64,000 nt of DNA from Alkalibacillus almallahensis (GCF_011761495.1 NZ_JAASRU010000001.1:124001-188000); one strand, 5' to 3'; shown: positions 7,992 through 17,840, counted from the first letter of the stretch. Notes: generated by a model from the sequence alone, not told the origin. Program-made: numbers and translations.

Positions 7992-8257
7992 CTGAAAATT
8001 ATAAACGCAAGGAAGCTATGGCATTAAGCTATAATGAAGCGTCAGACGATGCACCAGAGATCGTTGCTAAAGGTAAAGGGTTAGTAGCTGATGAAATATT
8101 GGAACGCGCAACAGATCATGATGTTCCTGTATACGAAGATCCAGCGCTCATGAATTTAATGAGTGAACTTAATATAAATGAGAAAATTCCAGAAGATTTA
8201 TACCAAGCTGTTGCCGAAGTATTTGTATTCATTTATCAATTAGACAAAAAATACTAA
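7988..8257 (+). CDS. ylqH: FlhB C-terminal-domain paralogue (YlqH/FhlX type)
   Basis: An 89-residue cytoplasmic protein matching the C-terminal export-switch domain of FlhB. It shares with the FlhB in this window the pattern ALSYNE..APEIVAKGKGLVADEILERA, then VYEDPALMNLM and the ending IPEDLYQAVAEVFVFIYQLDK. The autocleaving NPTH motif and all membrane helices are missing. In Helicobacter a similar stand-alone domain (FhlX) can replace the lost C-terminus of FlhB. Here it is coupled to the FliK-like gene by a four-base overlap. The match is clear; its role in this organism is inferred. Confidence 0.9.
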   Translation: MTENYKRKEAMALSYNEASDDAPEIVAKGKGLVADEILERATDHDVPVYEDPALMNLMSELNINEKIPEDLYQAVAEVFVFIYQLDKKY

Positions 8258-8286
8258 AAAACCATATAAAAATGTGACAGATTCTT

Positions 8287-8313
8287 TTGATTACGACACA
8301 ATTCATGTATAAT
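8287..8313 (+). promoter_or_regulatory. Predicted promoter of sucCD
   Basis: A perfect TATAAT (8308-8313) lies 60 bases before the sucC start. The best upstream hexamer is TTGATT (8287-8292) at 15 bp, or TTTTGA (8285-8290) at 17 bp. The -10 is convincing, the -35 less so. Confidence 0.5.
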
Positions 8314-8375
8314 GATAGAAGTGTGGTTTTAATTAATTAAGTATATTGTAGTGACTTTTGATGGGAGGATGTAAC

Positions 8376-9536
8376 ATGAACATTCATGAGTACCAAGCGA
8401 AGGAAATTTTCCGTTCTTACAACGTGGCAGTACCTAACAGCAAAGTTGCTTTTTCAGTTGATGAAGCTGTCGAAGCGGCTAAAGAGTTAGGTTCAGATGT
8501 TACTGTTGTAAAGGCACAAATTCACGCTGGTGGACGTGGTAAAGCAGGCGGTGTAAAAATCGCTAAAAGCTTAGATGACGTTCGTGAACACGCGAATGAA
8601 ATTTTAGGTAGTACATTAGTAACTCACCAAACTGGCCCTGAGGGTAAAGAAGTTAATCGGTTACTAATCGAAGAAGGCTGTGACATTCAAAACGAATATT
8701 ATATCGGTGTTGTCATGGACCGTGCAACCTCTAGTGTTGTTATGATGGGCTCAGAAGAAGGCGGTACTGAGATTGAAGAAGTAGCGGCTGAGACACCTGA
8801 AAAGATTTTCAAAGAGGTAATCGATCCAGTGACAGGACTTATGCCTTATCAGGCACGTCGTTTAGCGTTTAATATTAATATCCCTGAAGAGTACTTAGGC
8901 AAAGCGGTTAAGTTCATGATGAGCTTGTATGACGTATTTGTTCAAAAAGACTGTTCAGTAGCAGAAATTAACCCACTTGTAACAACAGGTGATGGTGAAG
9001 TTCTTGCACTTGATGCGAAATTAAACTTTGATGACAACGCATTATTCCGTCAAAAAGACGTTGTTGATTATCGTGACTTAGATGAAGAAGATGATAAAGA
9101 AATTGAAGCATCTAAACATGACTTAAGTTATATTGCCCTAGATGGTAATATCGGTTGTATGGTTAACGGTGCCGGTCTTGCAATGGCAACCATGGACATC
9201 ATTAAACACCATGGCGGCGAACCAGCTAACTTCTTAGATGTTGGCGGTGGTGCTTCAGCTGAAAAAGTAACAGAAGCATTTAAGATCATTTTGTCCGATG
9301 ACAACGTTAAAGGCATCCTCGTTAATATCTTCGGTGGTATTATGAAGTGTGACGTGCTTGCTGAAGGTGTTGTTGAAGCTACGAAGCAAATCGGCTTAGA
9401 GATTCCGTTGGTCGTTCGTTTAGAAGGTACAAACGTAGAACAAGGTAAGAAGATTCTAGACGAATCAGGCTTAAATATCACGTCTGCTAATTCAATGGCC
9501 GACGGTGCTGAGAAGATTGTATCTCTAGTAAAATAA
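8376..9536 (+). CDS. sucC: Succinyl-CoA synthetase beta subunit (ADP-forming)
   Basis: A 386-residue ATP-grasp subunit that, with SucD, converts succinyl-CoA plus ADP and phosphate to succinate, CoA and ATP in the citric acid cycle. It begins [17 protein letters not shown] and contains the nucleotide-binding [14 protein letters not shown] (about residues 46-59) and the C-terminal [10 protein letters not shown] segment. ATG 8376 is chosen because GGGAGG (8363-8368) is seven bases away; an in-frame ATG further upstream overlaps that site. It is 16 bases from sucD and forms an operon with it behind its own promoter. Confidence 0.98.
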   Translation: MNIHEYQAKEIFRSYNVAVPNSKVAFSVDEAVEAAKELGSDVTVVKAQIHAGGRGKAGGVKIAKSLDDVREHANEILGSTLVTHQTGPEGKEVNRLLIEEGCDIQNEYYIGVVMDRATSSVVMMGSEEGGTEIEEVAAETPEKIFKEVIDPVTGLMPYQARRLAFNINIPEEYLGKAVKFMMSLYDVFVQKDCSVAEINPLVTTGDGEVLALDAKLNFDDNALFRQKDVVDYRDLDEEDDKEIEASKHDLSYIALDGNIGCMVNGAGLAMATMDIIKHHGGEPANFLDVGGGASAEKVTEAFKIILSDDNVKGILVNIFGGIMKCDVLAEGVVEATKQIGLEIPLVVRLEGTNVEQGKKILDESGLNITSANSMADGAEKIVSLVK

Positions 9537-9552
9537 GAAAGGACGGACGAAA

Positions 9553-10455
9553 ATGAGCGTTTTTATTAATAAAGACACAAAAGTAATTGTTCAGGGTATT
9601 ACAGGTGGAACAGCCCTTTTCCACACGAAACAAATGCTTGACTACGGTACGCAAATCGTCGGAGGTGTTACACCGAAAAAAGGTGGCACTGAAGTAGAAG
9701 GTGTACCTGTATTCAATACAGTAGATTCAGCAGTTGAAGAAACAGGTGCGAACGCGTCTGTTGTATACGTACCTGCTCCGTTTGCGGCTGACGCAATCAT
9801 GGAAGCGGTTGATGCTGAACTTGATCTAGTTATTTGTATTACGGAACATATTCCGGTACAAGACATGGTTAAGGTGAAGCGTTATATGGAAGGGAAGAAA
9901 ACGCGCTTAGTAGGACCAAACTGCCCTGGTGTAATCACACCAGAAGAATGTAAGATTGGTATTATGCCTGGTTACATCCATAAAAAAGGTCACATCGGTG
10001 TTGTATCCCGTTCAGGTACATTAACGTATGAAGCGGTTCATCAATTATCTGAAAATGGCTTTGGTCAATCAACAGCTGTTGGTATTGGTGGCGACCCAGT
10101 GAATGGTACAGATTTCATCGATACACTTAAAGCTTTCAATGAAGATCCTGACACAGAAGCTGTAATTATGATTGGTGAAATCGGCGGTACAGCTGAAGAA
10201 GAAGCAGCAGAGTGGATCAAAGCTAATATGGACAAGCCTGTTGTAGGCTTCATCGGTGGTGCAACTGCTCCTCCAGGAAAACGTATGGGTCACGCAGGTG
10301 CGATTATCTCAGGTGGTAAAGGTACTGCTGAAGAGAAAATTCGTGTTATGAATGATTGTGGCATTAGTGTTGCGTCAACTCCAGCTGTCATTGGCGAAAC
10401 AATGATTGAAACATTAAAGGAAAACAATCTTTATGACAAGTGTAAAACTCATTAA
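9553..10455 (+). CDS. sucD: Succinyl-CoA synthetase alpha subunit
   Basis: The 300-residue CoA-binding subunit that carries the phosphohistidine intermediate. The Rossmann segment [16 protein letters not shown] is near residues 14-29. The active-site His lies in [12 protein letters not shown] near residue 246. [20 protein letters not shown] is also conserved. AAAGGACGGACG precedes the ATG. It is cotranscribed with sucC and ends at a strong terminator. Confidence 0.98.
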   Translation: MSVFINKDTKVIVQGITGGTALFHTKQMLDYGTQIVGGVTPKKGGTEVEGVPVFNTVDSAVEETGANASVVYVPAPFAADAIMEAVDAELDLVICITEHIPVQDMVKVKRYMEGKKTRLVGPNCPGVITPEECKIGIMPGYIHKKGHIGVVSRSGTLTYEAVHQLSENGFGQSTAVGIGGDPVNGTDFIDTLKAFNEDPDTEAVIMIGEIGGTAEEEAAEWIKANMDKPVVGFIGGATAPPGKRMGHAGAIISGGKGTAEEKIRVMNDCGISVASTPAVIGETMIETLKENNLYDKCKTH

Positions 10456-10465
10456 TATGTAATAA

Positions 10466-10505
10466 CGAGTTGGGCGCATGATCGTGTTGCCCAACTCGAT
10501 TTTTA
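10466..10505 (+). terminator. Terminator after sucD
   Basis: CGAGTTGGGC (10466-10475) pairs perfectly over 10 bp with GCCCAACTCG (10489-10498), followed by ATTTTTAT. It separates sucCD from dprA. Confidence 0.9.
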
Positions 10506-10529
10506 TCCATAGGTTAGGAGTGTTGTTAT

Positions 10530-11441
10530 GTGACTAAAAAACAAACGTTTTTACTTTATCTTATTTTACAAACCCGCCTCGTTAAAAGGAAGAACCTATC
10601 ACGCTATCTCCTCGAAAACTATGAGCTTGATTTATTATTATTAGCTAACCCTAAAGAACTCTCACAACTATTGAGAATTTCTCATGATCATTCAACAAAA
10701 TTACAACAATTAATCCACAGCGACCCCTTTAAGCGAAAGTTATGGCAACAATTTTGCTCTGAGCCAGTTATTAGTTGGTTTGATCAAACATACCCCGAAT
10801 CACTTCGCCATATTCCAGACCCACCATTAATCTTATATTATCAAGGTGATCTCTCTTTATTAAACACTCCTAAATTAAGTGTTATTGGTTCACGAAAACC
10901 TTCCCAATATGCCGAGCGAAAGATTTCCTATATGCTTAAACCACTTTTAACCGAAACATGGTCAATTGTTAGTGGGATGGCAAAGGGCATAGATAGTTTG
11001 AGTCATCAATACGTATTGAATCAAAATGGTAATACGATTGCCATACTAGGATTTGGTTTTAATTATATGTATCCAGCATCACACCGTCCATTATATGAAC
11101 AAATTGCTAATAAAGGCTTAATCCTTTCAGAGTATCCCCCAGATACAAAACCCCAAAAATGGCATTTTCCTGAACGAAATCGTTTGATTAGTGGTTTATC
11201 TACTGCGACGTTGATTGTTGAAGCGACGGAGCGTAGTGGCACGATGATTACAGCAGACCAAGCTTTAGAACAAGGAAAAGAAGTATATGTTATCCCAGAT
11301 AGTATCTTTTTACCGCAAGCACAAGGCTGCCATCATTTATTGAACGAGGGTGCTGTCCCCGTTACAACACCTGAACAACTTCATTCATATTTATCTTCAG
11401 GATCATGGATGAATGACAACCATCCACTTCCTCAAACTTAA
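10530..11441 (+). CDS. dprA: DNA processing protein DprA (Smf)
   Basis: A 303-residue protein that binds incoming single-stranded DNA and loads RecA during natural transformation. The Rossmann-like core shows VIGSRKPSQYAERK (about residues 118-131), VSGMAKGIDSLSHQ (about 147-160) and the later ERNRLISGLS and ATERSGTMITADQALEQGKEVYVIP. Length is close to B. subtilis DprA; no extra C-terminal winged-helix domain is seen. The start is GTG 10530, with TTAGGAG nine bases upstream. As in B. subtilis it lies between sucD and topA. Presence of dprA does not prove competence. Confidence 0.95.
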   Translation: MTKKQTFLLYLILQTRLVKRKNLSRYLLENYELDLLLLANPKELSQLLRISHDHSTKLQQLIHSDPFKRKLWQQFCSEPVISWFDQTYPESLRHIPDPPLILYYQGDLSLLNTPKLSVIGSRKPSQYAERKISYMLKPLLTETWSIVSGMAKGIDSLSHQYVLNQNGNTIAILGFGFNYMYPASHRPLYEQIANKGLILSEYPPDTKPQKWHFPERNRLISGLSTATLIVEATERSGTMITADQALEQGKEVYVIPDSIFLPQAQGCHHLLNEGAVPVTTPEQLHSYLSSGSWMNDNHPLPQT

Positions 11442-11516
11442 ATGATTATATTCCCCAAAAATGTTTTAAAATTTAATCAAAACCATGTTTTTTGACAGCG
11501 TTTAGATATCCATTGT

Positions 11517-11530
11517 CGAACATTTTTTCG
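11517..11530. promoter_or_regulatory. Weak LexA-box-like sequence between dprA and topA
   Basis: CGAACATTTTTTCG matches 12 of 14 bases of the B. subtilis LexA (DinR) box form CGAACATATGTTCG. One mismatch falls on a normally conserved G of the second half-site. It is just upstream of the predicted topA promoter. It could be chance in an A/T-rich spacer. Confidence 0.25.
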
Positions 11531-11539
11531 TTTAACCGT

Positions 11540-11568
11540 TTGACAAATGCATAGAAGTTATTTAATAA
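11540..11568 (+). promoter_or_regulatory. Predicted promoter of topA
   Basis: A perfect TTGACA (11540-11545) is followed 17 bp later by TAATAA (11563-11568). Two more TTGACA hexamers in the same 242-base spacer (11492-11497 and 11628-11633) lack a well-placed -10. No gene is visible in this spacer. Confidence 0.45.
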
Positions 11569-11683
11569 TGAATGAGATTATAATGCAAGGTGAATTTGTA
11601 GAACAAGCGATTAATGCAAATACCATTTTGACAACTATAATATGACGTAAACACACGAAATCACCTCGTAGGAGGCATCAAAC

Positions 11684-13759
11684 ATGTCAGATTATCTAGT
11701 TATTGTAGAATCGCCCGCAAAGGCCAAAACAATTGAACGTTATCTAGGCAAAAAATACAAAGTTAAAGCATCAATGGGACATGTCATCGATTTACCAAAA
11801 AGTAAGATGGGAGTCGATGTAGAAAATGATTATGATCCGAAATATATTACGATAAGAGGAAAAGGGCCAGTATTAGATGATTTAAAAAAGTCAGCTAAAA
11901 AAGCTAAAAAAGTTTATCTCGCAGCCGACCCTGACCGTGAAGGTGAAGCCATTGCGTGGCATCTTGCCCACAGTTTAGGAATTGAAGAAGGCGCGAAATG
12001 TCGAGTCGTTTTTAATGAAATTACGAAAGAAGCCATTAAAGAATCGTTTAAAGAACCACGAGAGGTTGACATGGACTTAGTCAATGCTCAACAAGCTCGT
12101 CGAGTATTAGATCGTCTCGTCGGTTACAATATTAGTCCATTATTATGGAAGAAAATCAAAAAGGGATTAAGTGCAGGTCGTGTTCAATCTGTTGCCGTTA
12201 AACTGATTATTGATCGTGAGAATGAAATTAATAATTTTGTGCCAGAAGAATATTGGTCAATTACTTCAGAGTTTACTCATAAAAAGAAAAAATTCGAAGC
12301 CAAGTTTCATGGAATTGATGGTGAAAAAACAGATCTGAAAAATGAAGAAGATGTACAAAAAATATTGAACAGACTAGATGGAGAAACATTTGACGTTCAA
12401 AGCGTGAATAAACGTGAACGTAAACGAAATCCATCTTCACCTTTTACCACTTCCTCATTACAACAGGAAGCTTTCCGGAAATTGAATTTCAGAGCTAAAA
12501 AGACGATGATGATTGCTCAACAATTATACGAAGGTATAAATTTAGGTGGTAAAGATGGAACGACAGGTTTAATCACTTATATGCGTACAGACTCAACTCG
12601 TATATCTAATACAGCTAAAAATGAAGCTGCTGAATTAATCGAAGCGAAGTTTGGTCAGTCTCATCTTGGGAAACAAAAACAAGCTAAAAATGATGAACGT
12701 TCTCAGGATGCGCACGAAGCAATCAGACCGACAGCTATTCATAAAGAGCCAACAACGATCAAGCCCAAGTTATCTAATGATCAATATAAGTTGTATAAAT
12801 TGATTTGGGAACGGTTTGTGGCTAGTCAGATGGCACCAGCCGTGCTTGATACCGTGACAGCGCATCTTATGAATAACGGGGTAGAATTCCGCGCGACAGG
12901 ATCTCAAGTTAAATTCAAAGGCTTTATGGAAGTATATGTCGAAGGTCAAGATGATAAAAAGAAAGATGAACAGAAAATGTTGCCTCCTTTAGAAGAAGGA
13001 GATCAAGTAACAGCGCAGGATATTACACCTAATCAGCACTTTACGCAACCACCTCCACGCTATACCGAAGCTCGTTTAGTTCGGACACTTGAGGAGAAAG
13101 GAATCGGACGACCATCAACCTATGCGCCGACTTTAGATACTATACAACGTAGAGGGTATGTCGCCTTAGATAATCGTCGCTTTGTTCCAACTGAGCTTGG
13201 AACGATCGTCATTGATTTATTAGAACAATATTTCCCTGAAATCATTAATGTTCAATTTACAGTAGATATGGAAAACAATTTAGATAGTGTAGAAGATGGC
13301 GAAAAAGAGTGGCGAAAAATCATTGATGACTTCTATCAAGATTTTGAAAAACGCTTAGAAAAGGCAGAAGAAGAAATCGAAAAAATTGAAGTTCGAGATG
13401 AACCTGCTGGTGAAAACTGTGAAAAATGTGGTCACGAAATGGTTTATAAGATGGGACGATACGGTAAGTTCATGGCATGTTCGAACTTCCCTGATTGCCG
13501 CAATACTAAGCCAATCTTGAAAGAGATTGGTGTTGATTGTCCGCGTTGCGAAAAAGGTAGTATTGTAGAGCGTAAAAGTAAGAAAAATCGTACGTTTTAC
13601 GGATGTGATCAGTATCCTGAGTGTGAGTTCATCTCTTGGGATAAACCGATTCAAAGACCGTGTCCAAAATGTGCCTCGTTAATGGTTGAAAAGAAACAAA
13701 AGAAAAGCACACAAGTTAAATGTACAGAATGTGATTATAGCGAAACTGAACAATCATAA
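11684..13759 (+). CDS. topA: DNA topoisomerase I
   Basis: A 691-residue type IA topoisomerase that relaxes negative supercoils. The Toprim domain begins [19 protein letters not shown] with the acidic cluster [15 protein letters not shown]. The catalytic Tyr is residue 299 in [14 protein letters not shown]. Three zinc ribbons of Cys pairs lie at the C-terminus ([10 protein letters not shown]...[15 protein letters not shown]...[15 protein letters not shown]...CTEC), as in B. subtilis TopA (691 aa). GTAGGAGG precedes the ATG. It ends at a strong terminator and is followed by xerC, not by trmFO. Confidence 0.98.
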   Translation: MSDYLVIVESPAKAKTIERYLGKKYKVKASMGHVIDLPKSKMGVDVENDYDPKYITIRGKGPVLDDLKKSAKKAKKVYLAADPDREGEAIAWHLAHSLGIEEGAKCRVVFNEITKEAIKESFKEPREVDMDLVNAQQARRVLDRLVGYNISPLLWKKIKKGLSAGRVQSVAVKLIIDRENEINNFVPEEYWSITSEFTHKKKKFEAKFHGIDGEKTDLKNEEDVQKILNRLDGETFDVQSVNKRERKRNPSSPFTTSSLQQEAFRKLNFRAKKTMMIAQQLYEGINLGGKDGTTGLITYMRTDSTRISNTAKNEAAELIEAKFGQSHLGKQKQAKNDERSQDAHEAIRPTAIHKEPTTIKPKLSNDQYKLYKLIWERFVASQMAPAVLDTVTAHLMNNGVEFRATGSQVKFKGFMEVYVEGQDDKKKDEQKMLPPLEEGDQVTAQDITPNQHFTQPPPRYTEARLVRTLEEKGIGRPSTYAPTLDTIQRRGYVALDNRRFVPTELGTIVIDLLEQYFPEIINVQFTVDMENNLDSVEDGEKEWRKIIDDFYQDFEKRLEKAEEEIEKIEVRDEPAGENCEKCGHEMVYKMGRYGKFMACSNFPDCRNTKPILKEIGVDCPRCEKGSIVERKSKKNRTFYGCDQYPECEFISWDKPIQRPCPKCASLMVEKKQKKSTQVKCTECDYSETEQS

Positions 13760-13763
13760 TATG

Positions 13764-13796
13764 AGGGGCTAACGTTATTCGTTAGCTCTTTTTTTG
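13764..13796 (+). terminator. Terminator after topA
   Basis: GGGCTAACG (13767-13775) pairs with CGTTAGCTC around a TTATT loop (with one G-U pair), followed by seven T. Confidence 0.85.
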
Positions 13797-13846
13797 TATA
13801 TTTTTCAAACAAATTGTGAAAGATGAAAATAGTTAAGTATTTTAAA

Positions 13847-13875
13847 TTGACACACAATTTCACTTCGTTTAAAAT
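13847..13875 (+). promoter_or_regulatory. Predicted sigma-A promoter upstream of xerC
   Basis: TTGACA (13847-13852) and TAAAAT (13870-13875) are exactly 17 bp apart. The xerC start is about 130 bases downstream. The leader holds no gene or obvious terminator. This could drive xerC-clpQ-clpY-codY. Confidence 0.6.
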
Positions 13876-14009
13876 TTGCTATTGGTGAGTAAGCTTCATA
13901 ATTGAAATGACGGTGCTCAGCAAAAAGTGACAACAATGTGAAAATTGTTGTATTATTTTGAAAAGTTTGATAAAATTTTAAATGGTAAAGCTAAGGGGGA
14001 GGGGTCTTT

Positions 14010-14909
14010 GTGACGTCAGAAAAGCTATTGCATGATTTCAAACAATTTCTAGTGGTAGAACGTCATGCATCCTCATATACGGTTGATCAGTATATGACTG
14101 ATTTAGATCAATTCTCTCGCTTTATCACGAAAGAACAGATTGATGGATTTTCTGAGATTAAACAGTCCGATCTTCGTATCTATTTAACGGAACTATACGA
14201 AGAAGGTCTTTCTCGAGTATCGGTTTCACGTAAATTATCAAGCCTGAGATCTTTTTATACATTTTTAGAGAAAGAAGGCTTTGTTAGTGTTAATCCGATC
14301 GAGTATGTTTCATCACCTAAGCGTGACCGGAAAATACCTCAATTTTTTTATGAGGAAGAATTAGCTAAATTGTTTGAAACTGAAGATGTAAGTACACCAC
14401 TTGGTCAACGAAATCAAGCCATTGTCGAAATGCTTTATGCGACAGGTGTTCGTGTGAGTGAACTTGTTCAAATGAAAAAAGACAATTTCGATTTTTCCTT
14501 AAAAACAGTTCTAGTACAAGGGAAGGGAAAGAAGCAGCGTTATGTTCCATTTGGAGCGTATGCTGAAGACGCCTTAGTTACATACTTACATGATGGTCGA
14601 ATTGAATTAGCCGATAAAGCGAATGAGACGTCTGATTATGTGTTTTTGAATCACCGAGGTGATCCTTTAACTGACGAAGGTGTACGCTATATTTTAAATG
14701 AAATGATGAAACGTGCCGCTATAACAAGTACTATTCATCCCCATAAGTTAAGGCATACTTTTGCAACGCATTTACTAAATCAAGGTGCAGATATGCGCTC
14801 AGTCCAAGAATTACTCGGACACGAAAGTCTGTCATCAACCCAAATTTATACCCATGTTACCAAGGATTATTTACAAAACATTTATAACAATGCTCATCCA
14901 CGAGCGTAG
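14010..14909 (+). CDS. xerC: Tyrosine recombinase XerC (CodV)
   Basis: A 299-residue site-specific recombinase that, with XerD, resolves chromosome dimers at dif. The N-terminal SAM-like domain is residues about 1-90. The catalytic domain shows the first Arg in ATGVRVSELVQ, the Lys in GKGKKQRYVP, HPHKLRHTFATHLL, and the Tyr in GHESLSSTQIYTHV. The start is GTG 14010 after GGGGGAGGGG. It is the first gene of a xerC-clpQ-clpY-codY cluster, as in the B. subtilis codV-clpQ-clpY-codY operon. Confidence 0.96.
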   Translation: MTSEKLLHDFKQFLVVERHASSYTVDQYMTDLDQFSRFITKEQIDGFSEIKQSDLRIYLTELYEEGLSRVSVSRKLSSLRSFYTFLEKEGFVSVNPIEYVSSPKRDRKIPQFFYEEELAKLFETEDVSTPLGQRNQAIVEMLYATGVRVSELVQMKKDNFDFSLKTVLVQGKGKKQRYVPFGAYAEDALVTYLHDGRIELADKANETSDYVFLNHRGDPLTDEGVRYILNEMMKRAAITSTIHPHKLRHTFATHLLNQGADMRSVQELLGHESLSSTQIYTHVTKDYLQNIYNNAHPRA

Positions 14910-14924
14910 TGAAAGAGGGATAAA

Positions 14925-15488
14925 ATGGAACAATCGTTTCATGCTACAACGATTTTTGCAGTGCGCCACAAAGGTCAAGCTGCAATGTCAGGCGACGGAC
15001 AAGTTACATTTGGTAATGCTGTCGTTATGAAACATAAAGCTAAAAAAGTAAGACGATTATATCATGGTCAAGTTTTAGCTGGCTTTGCTGGTTCAGTTGC
15101 TGATGCTTTTACATTATCCGAAAAGTTTGAAGCTAAGTTAGAACAGTATAATGGTAATCTTAGTCGCTCTGCAGTTGAATTAGCCAAAGAATGGCGAAGC
15201 GATAAAGTGTTACGTCGCCTTGAAGCAATGTTGATTGTCATGAATGAAGATCAAATGTTGCTAGTTTCAGGGACGGGTGAAGTGATCGAACCAGATGATG
15301 ATATTTTAGCGATTGGCTCAGGAGGTCATTATGCCTTAAGTGCCGGGCGTGCATTAAAACGTTATTCTGAAGATCAATCCGCAGCAAATATTGCGCAGGC
15401 CGCTCTACAAATTGCAAGTGAAGTTTGTGTCTATACCAATGACGAAATTATTTTAGAGACACTAGACAATAAAGGAGATTCTCATTAA
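14925..15488 (+). CDS. clpQ: ATP-dependent protease subunit ClpQ (HslV)
   Basis: A 187-residue peptidase subunit that forms double-hexamer rings capped by ClpY. The core segments [34 protein letters not shown] and [11 protein letters not shown] are all present. The N-terminus reads [11 protein letters not shown]. Proteobacterial HslV exposes Thr of TTI, whereas B. subtilis ClpQ has a short extension with Ser directly after Met and is reported to act as an N-terminal Ser protease. Here the Ser is residue 4, not 2, so removal of Met alone would not expose it. The gene overlaps clpY by one base. Confidence 0.96.
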   Translation: MEQSFHATTIFAVRHKGQAAMSGDGQVTFGNAVVMKHKAKKVRRLYHGQVLAGFAGSVADAFTLSEKFEAKLEQYNGNLSRSAVELAKEWRSDKVLRRLEAMLIVMNEDQMLLVSGTGEVIEPDDDILAIGSGGHYALSAGRALKRYSEDQSAANIAQAALQIASEVCVYTNDEIILETLDNKGDSH

Positions 15489-16882
15489 TGAGTACAAAAG
15501 CAACACCTAAACAAATTGTAGACCAACTGGATCAATATATTATCGGTCAAACTGATGCTAAACGAGCTTTAGCCGTTGCATTAAGAAATCGGTATCGTCG
15601 GATGAATTTATCTGAAGAGATGCGAGATGAAATTGTCCCGAAAAACATTCTAATGATTGGCCCAACAGGTGTTGGTAAAACAGAATTAGCTCGTCGTTTA
15701 GCTAAGTTAGTTGGGGCACCATTTTCTAAAGTAGAAGCGACTAAATTTACAGAGGTTGGTTATGTTGGTCGAGATGTCGAATCAATGGTTCGTGATCTTG
15801 TTGAGACTAGCGTCCGCATGGTACGAGAAGAAAAGATGCTAGAAGTTCAGACTAGAGCGCGTGAAGCCGCTAACGAACAATTAGTAGACTTACTTGTTGG
15901 CGGTAAGAAAAAGCAATCAAATCAAGCTTCTAAAAATCCATTAGAAATGTTGTTTAATCAGCAGCAACAACAGCCAGAAGAAGACGCTGAAGAACAAGAA
16001 AATTATGCGAATAAACGCCGACAAGTAAAAACGCAACTTGATCAAGGACAACTAGAAAATGAAACAGTGACCATTGAGGTCGAAGAACAACAATCGTCAA
16101 TGTTTGACATGTTACAAGGTTCGGGTATGGAACAAATGGGTATGAATATGCAAGATGCACTCAGTCAGTTCATGCCGAATAAGACCAAAAAGCGAAAACT
16201 ACCTGTTAAAGATGCTCGTGAAGTCCTAACTCAGACTGAAGCAGAAAAATTAATCGATATGGATGAAGTTCACCAGAAGGCTATTGAGCAAGCTGAACAA
16301 TCGGGCATTATCTTTATTGATGAAATTGACAAAGTTTGTGGTCAAGATAATAAACAAGCGAATGTTTCGCGAGAAGGTGTTCAGCGTGACATCTTACCAA
16401 TCGTTGAAGGTTCCACGATTATGACCAAGTATGGAGCAATTAAAACGGATTACATGTTATTTATTACAGCTGGAGCATTTCATACAGCGAAACCGTCTGA
16501 TTTAATCCCTGAATTACAAGGTCGTTTCCCGATTCGTGTTGAATTGAATAAGCTAATTGTTCAAGACTTTATCAACATCTTAACGGAACCGTCTAATGCG
16601 ATTATCAAACAATATACCGCGCTTCTTGAAACAGAAGGTATTCGTGTTGAGTTTACGGCAGAAGCAATTGAACGGATCGCTGAAATTGCGTTCGAAGTGA
16701 ACCAGGAAACAGATAATATAGGTGCAAGACGTCTACACACTATAATGGAAAAATTATTAGAAGACCTATCATTTGAGGCACCAGATATCACGATGGAAAA
16801 AATCGAGATTACAGCACCTTACGTAGATGACAAGTTATCTTCCATCGTTAAAAATAAAGATCTATCTGAATATATCTTATAA
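15488..16882 (+). CDS. clpY: ATP-dependent protease ATPase subunit ClpY (HslU)
   Basis: A 464-residue AAA+ unfoldase that feeds substrates into ClpQ. It begins with [20 protein letters not shown]; Walker A is [13 protein letters not shown] (about residues 58-70), and Walker B is [12 protein letters not shown]. The intermediate (I) domain between them is Gln/Glu-rich ([14 protein letters not shown]). The sensor segment [13 protein letters not shown] and the C-terminal sensor-2 GARRLHT are conserved. The ATG shares its A with the clpQ stop. Length is close to the B. subtilis protein. Confidence 0.97.
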   Translation: MSTKATPKQIVDQLDQYIIGQTDAKRALAVALRNRYRRMNLSEEMRDEIVPKNILMIGPTGVGKTELARRLAKLVGAPFSKVEATKFTEVGYVGRDVESMVRDLVETSVRMVREEKMLEVQTRAREAANEQLVDLLVGGKKKQSNQASKNPLEMLFNQQQQQPEEDAEEQENYANKRRQVKTQLDQGQLENETVTIEVEEQQSSMFDMLQGSGMEQMGMNMQDALSQFMPNKTKKRKLPVKDAREVLTQTEAEKLIDMDEVHQKAIEQAEQSGIIFIDEIDKVCGQDNKQANVSREGVQRDILPIVEGSTIMTKYGAIKTDYMLFITAGAFHTAKPSDLIPELQGRFPIRVELNKLIVQDFINILTEPSNAIIKQYTALLETEGIRVEFTAEAIERIAEIAFEVNQETDNIGARRLHTIMEKLLEDLSFEAPDITMEKIEITAPYVDDKLSSIVKNKDLSEYIL

Positions 16883-16899
16883 TCTAGGAGGAATGAAAG

Positions 16900-17679
16900 A
16901 TGAATTTATTAGAAAAAGCACGCGTGATTAACGCAATGCTTCAAAAAACACAAGGGAAAGCCGTTAACTTCAACGACATGTCTGCTACATTGCGTGATGT
17001 GATCGGAGCGAACATCTTTGTATTGAGTCGTAAAGGTAAGTTATTAGGTTTTGCTATTAAACAAGAGATTGAAAACGAAAGAATGAAAACGATGTTAGAA
17101 GAGCGCCAGTTCCCAGAAGAATATACAAACAATTTATTTAGTATTCAAGAAACAACAGCCAATATTGATATTGATAGTGAGTACACAGCTTTCCCAGTTG
17201 AAAACAAAGAGTTATTTCAAAATGGTTTAACAACAATTACGCCGATTATTGGCGGCGGTGAACGACTAGGGACACTTATTCTAAGTCGAATCGAAGAATC
17301 TTTTGAAGAAGATGACCTTTTATTAGCTGAATATGGTGCTACGGTTGTAGGCATGGAAATCTTACATCAAAAATCTGAACAAATTGAAGAAGAAGCTCGC
17401 AGTAAAGCTGTTGTTCAAATGGCAATCAATTCATTATCATATAGTGAACTTGAAGCGATTGAACACATCTTTAATGAATTAGAAGGAAACGAAGGACTGC
17501 TTGTAGCTAGTAAAGTGGCAGATCGTGTAGGTATTACACGTTCAGTGATTGTGAATGCATTACGTAAGCTAGAAAGTGCAGGCGTCATTGAATCACGGTC
17601 ATTAGGAATGAAAGGAACGTATATTAAAGTATTAAATGACAAATTCTTAGTAGAATTAGAAAAAGTCAATATGCTATAA
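16900..17679 (+). CDS. codY: GTP-sensing transcriptional regulator CodY
   Basis: A 259-residue global regulator, the same length as in B. subtilis. It binds GTP and branched-chain amino acids and represses genes for amino-acid supply, competence and motility during good nutrition. The N-terminal GAF domain (to about residue 155) begins [15 protein letters not shown]. The C-terminal winged helix contains [20 protein letters not shown] (about 203-222) and [27 protein letters not shown] precedes the ATG. It closes the xerC-clpQY cluster at a strong terminator and lies directly upstream of the flagellar operon. Confidence 0.98.
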   Translation: MNLLEKARVINAMLQKTQGKAVNFNDMSATLRDVIGANIFVLSRKGKLLGFAIKQEIENERMKTMLEERQFPEEYTNNLFSIQETTANIDIDSEYTAFPVENKELFQNGLTTITPIIGGGERLGTLILSRIEESFEEDDLLLAEYGATVVGMEILHQKSEQIEEEARSKAVVQMAINSLSYSELEAIEHIFNELEGNEGLLVASKVADRVGITRSVIVNALRKLESAGVIESRSLGMKGTYIKVLNDKFLVELEKVNML

Positions 17680-17688
17680 ACTAAGACT

Positions 17689-17724
17689 AAAGGATAGCTG
17701 ATCAAAATCAGCTATCCTTTTTTT
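17689..17724 (+). terminator. Terminator after codY
   Basis: AAAGGATAGCTGAT (17689-17702) pairs perfectly over 14 bp with ATCAGCTATCCTTT, followed by a T-run. It isolates codY from the fla/che operon. Confidence 0.95.
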
Positions 17725-17750
17725 AGTTAAAATATAGTATTTTTTTACTA

Positions 17751-17762
17751 GTTCTATAGAAC
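17751..17762. promoter_or_regulatory. Perfect 12-bp palindrome upstream of the fla/che operon
   Basis: GTTCTATAGAAC is a perfect palindrome in the 220-base spacer between codY and flgB, about 75 bases before the likely -10. It has the size of a dimeric repressor half-turn site. It is not a LexA box, whose arms run GAAC...GTTC. No regulator can be assigned. Confidence 0.4.
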
Positions 17763-17811
17763 CCAATCTATTAATATCGACAAAATATAAAAATTTTTGA
17801 GCGAAACTCTG

Positions 17812-17840
17812 TGTTATTTTTTGAGAATTTATGCAATAAT
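17812..17840 (+). promoter_or_regulatory. Weak candidate promoter for the fla/che operon
   Basis: TGCAATAAT (17832-17840) resembles an extended -10, and TGTTAT (17812-17817) lies 17 bp upstream of its hexamer; TAATAT (17837-17842) is an alternative. No SigD-type TAAA/GCCGATAT pair was found. The rest of the codY-flgB spacer is A/T-rich and shows no gene. Confidence 0.3.

Noticed and set aside
9128-9481. 117-codon minus-strand open frame inside sucC
   Set aside because: Antisense shadow of a conserved enzyme; no start signal or recognisable domain.
11628-11641. TTGACA next to TATAAT before topA
   Set aside because: The two hexamers are only 2 bp apart and cannot form one promoter.
13355-13654. 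99-codon minus-strand open frame inside topA
   Set aside because: It is antisense to the zinc-ribbon region of TopA, which is fully conserved on the + strand; composition is that of a shadow.
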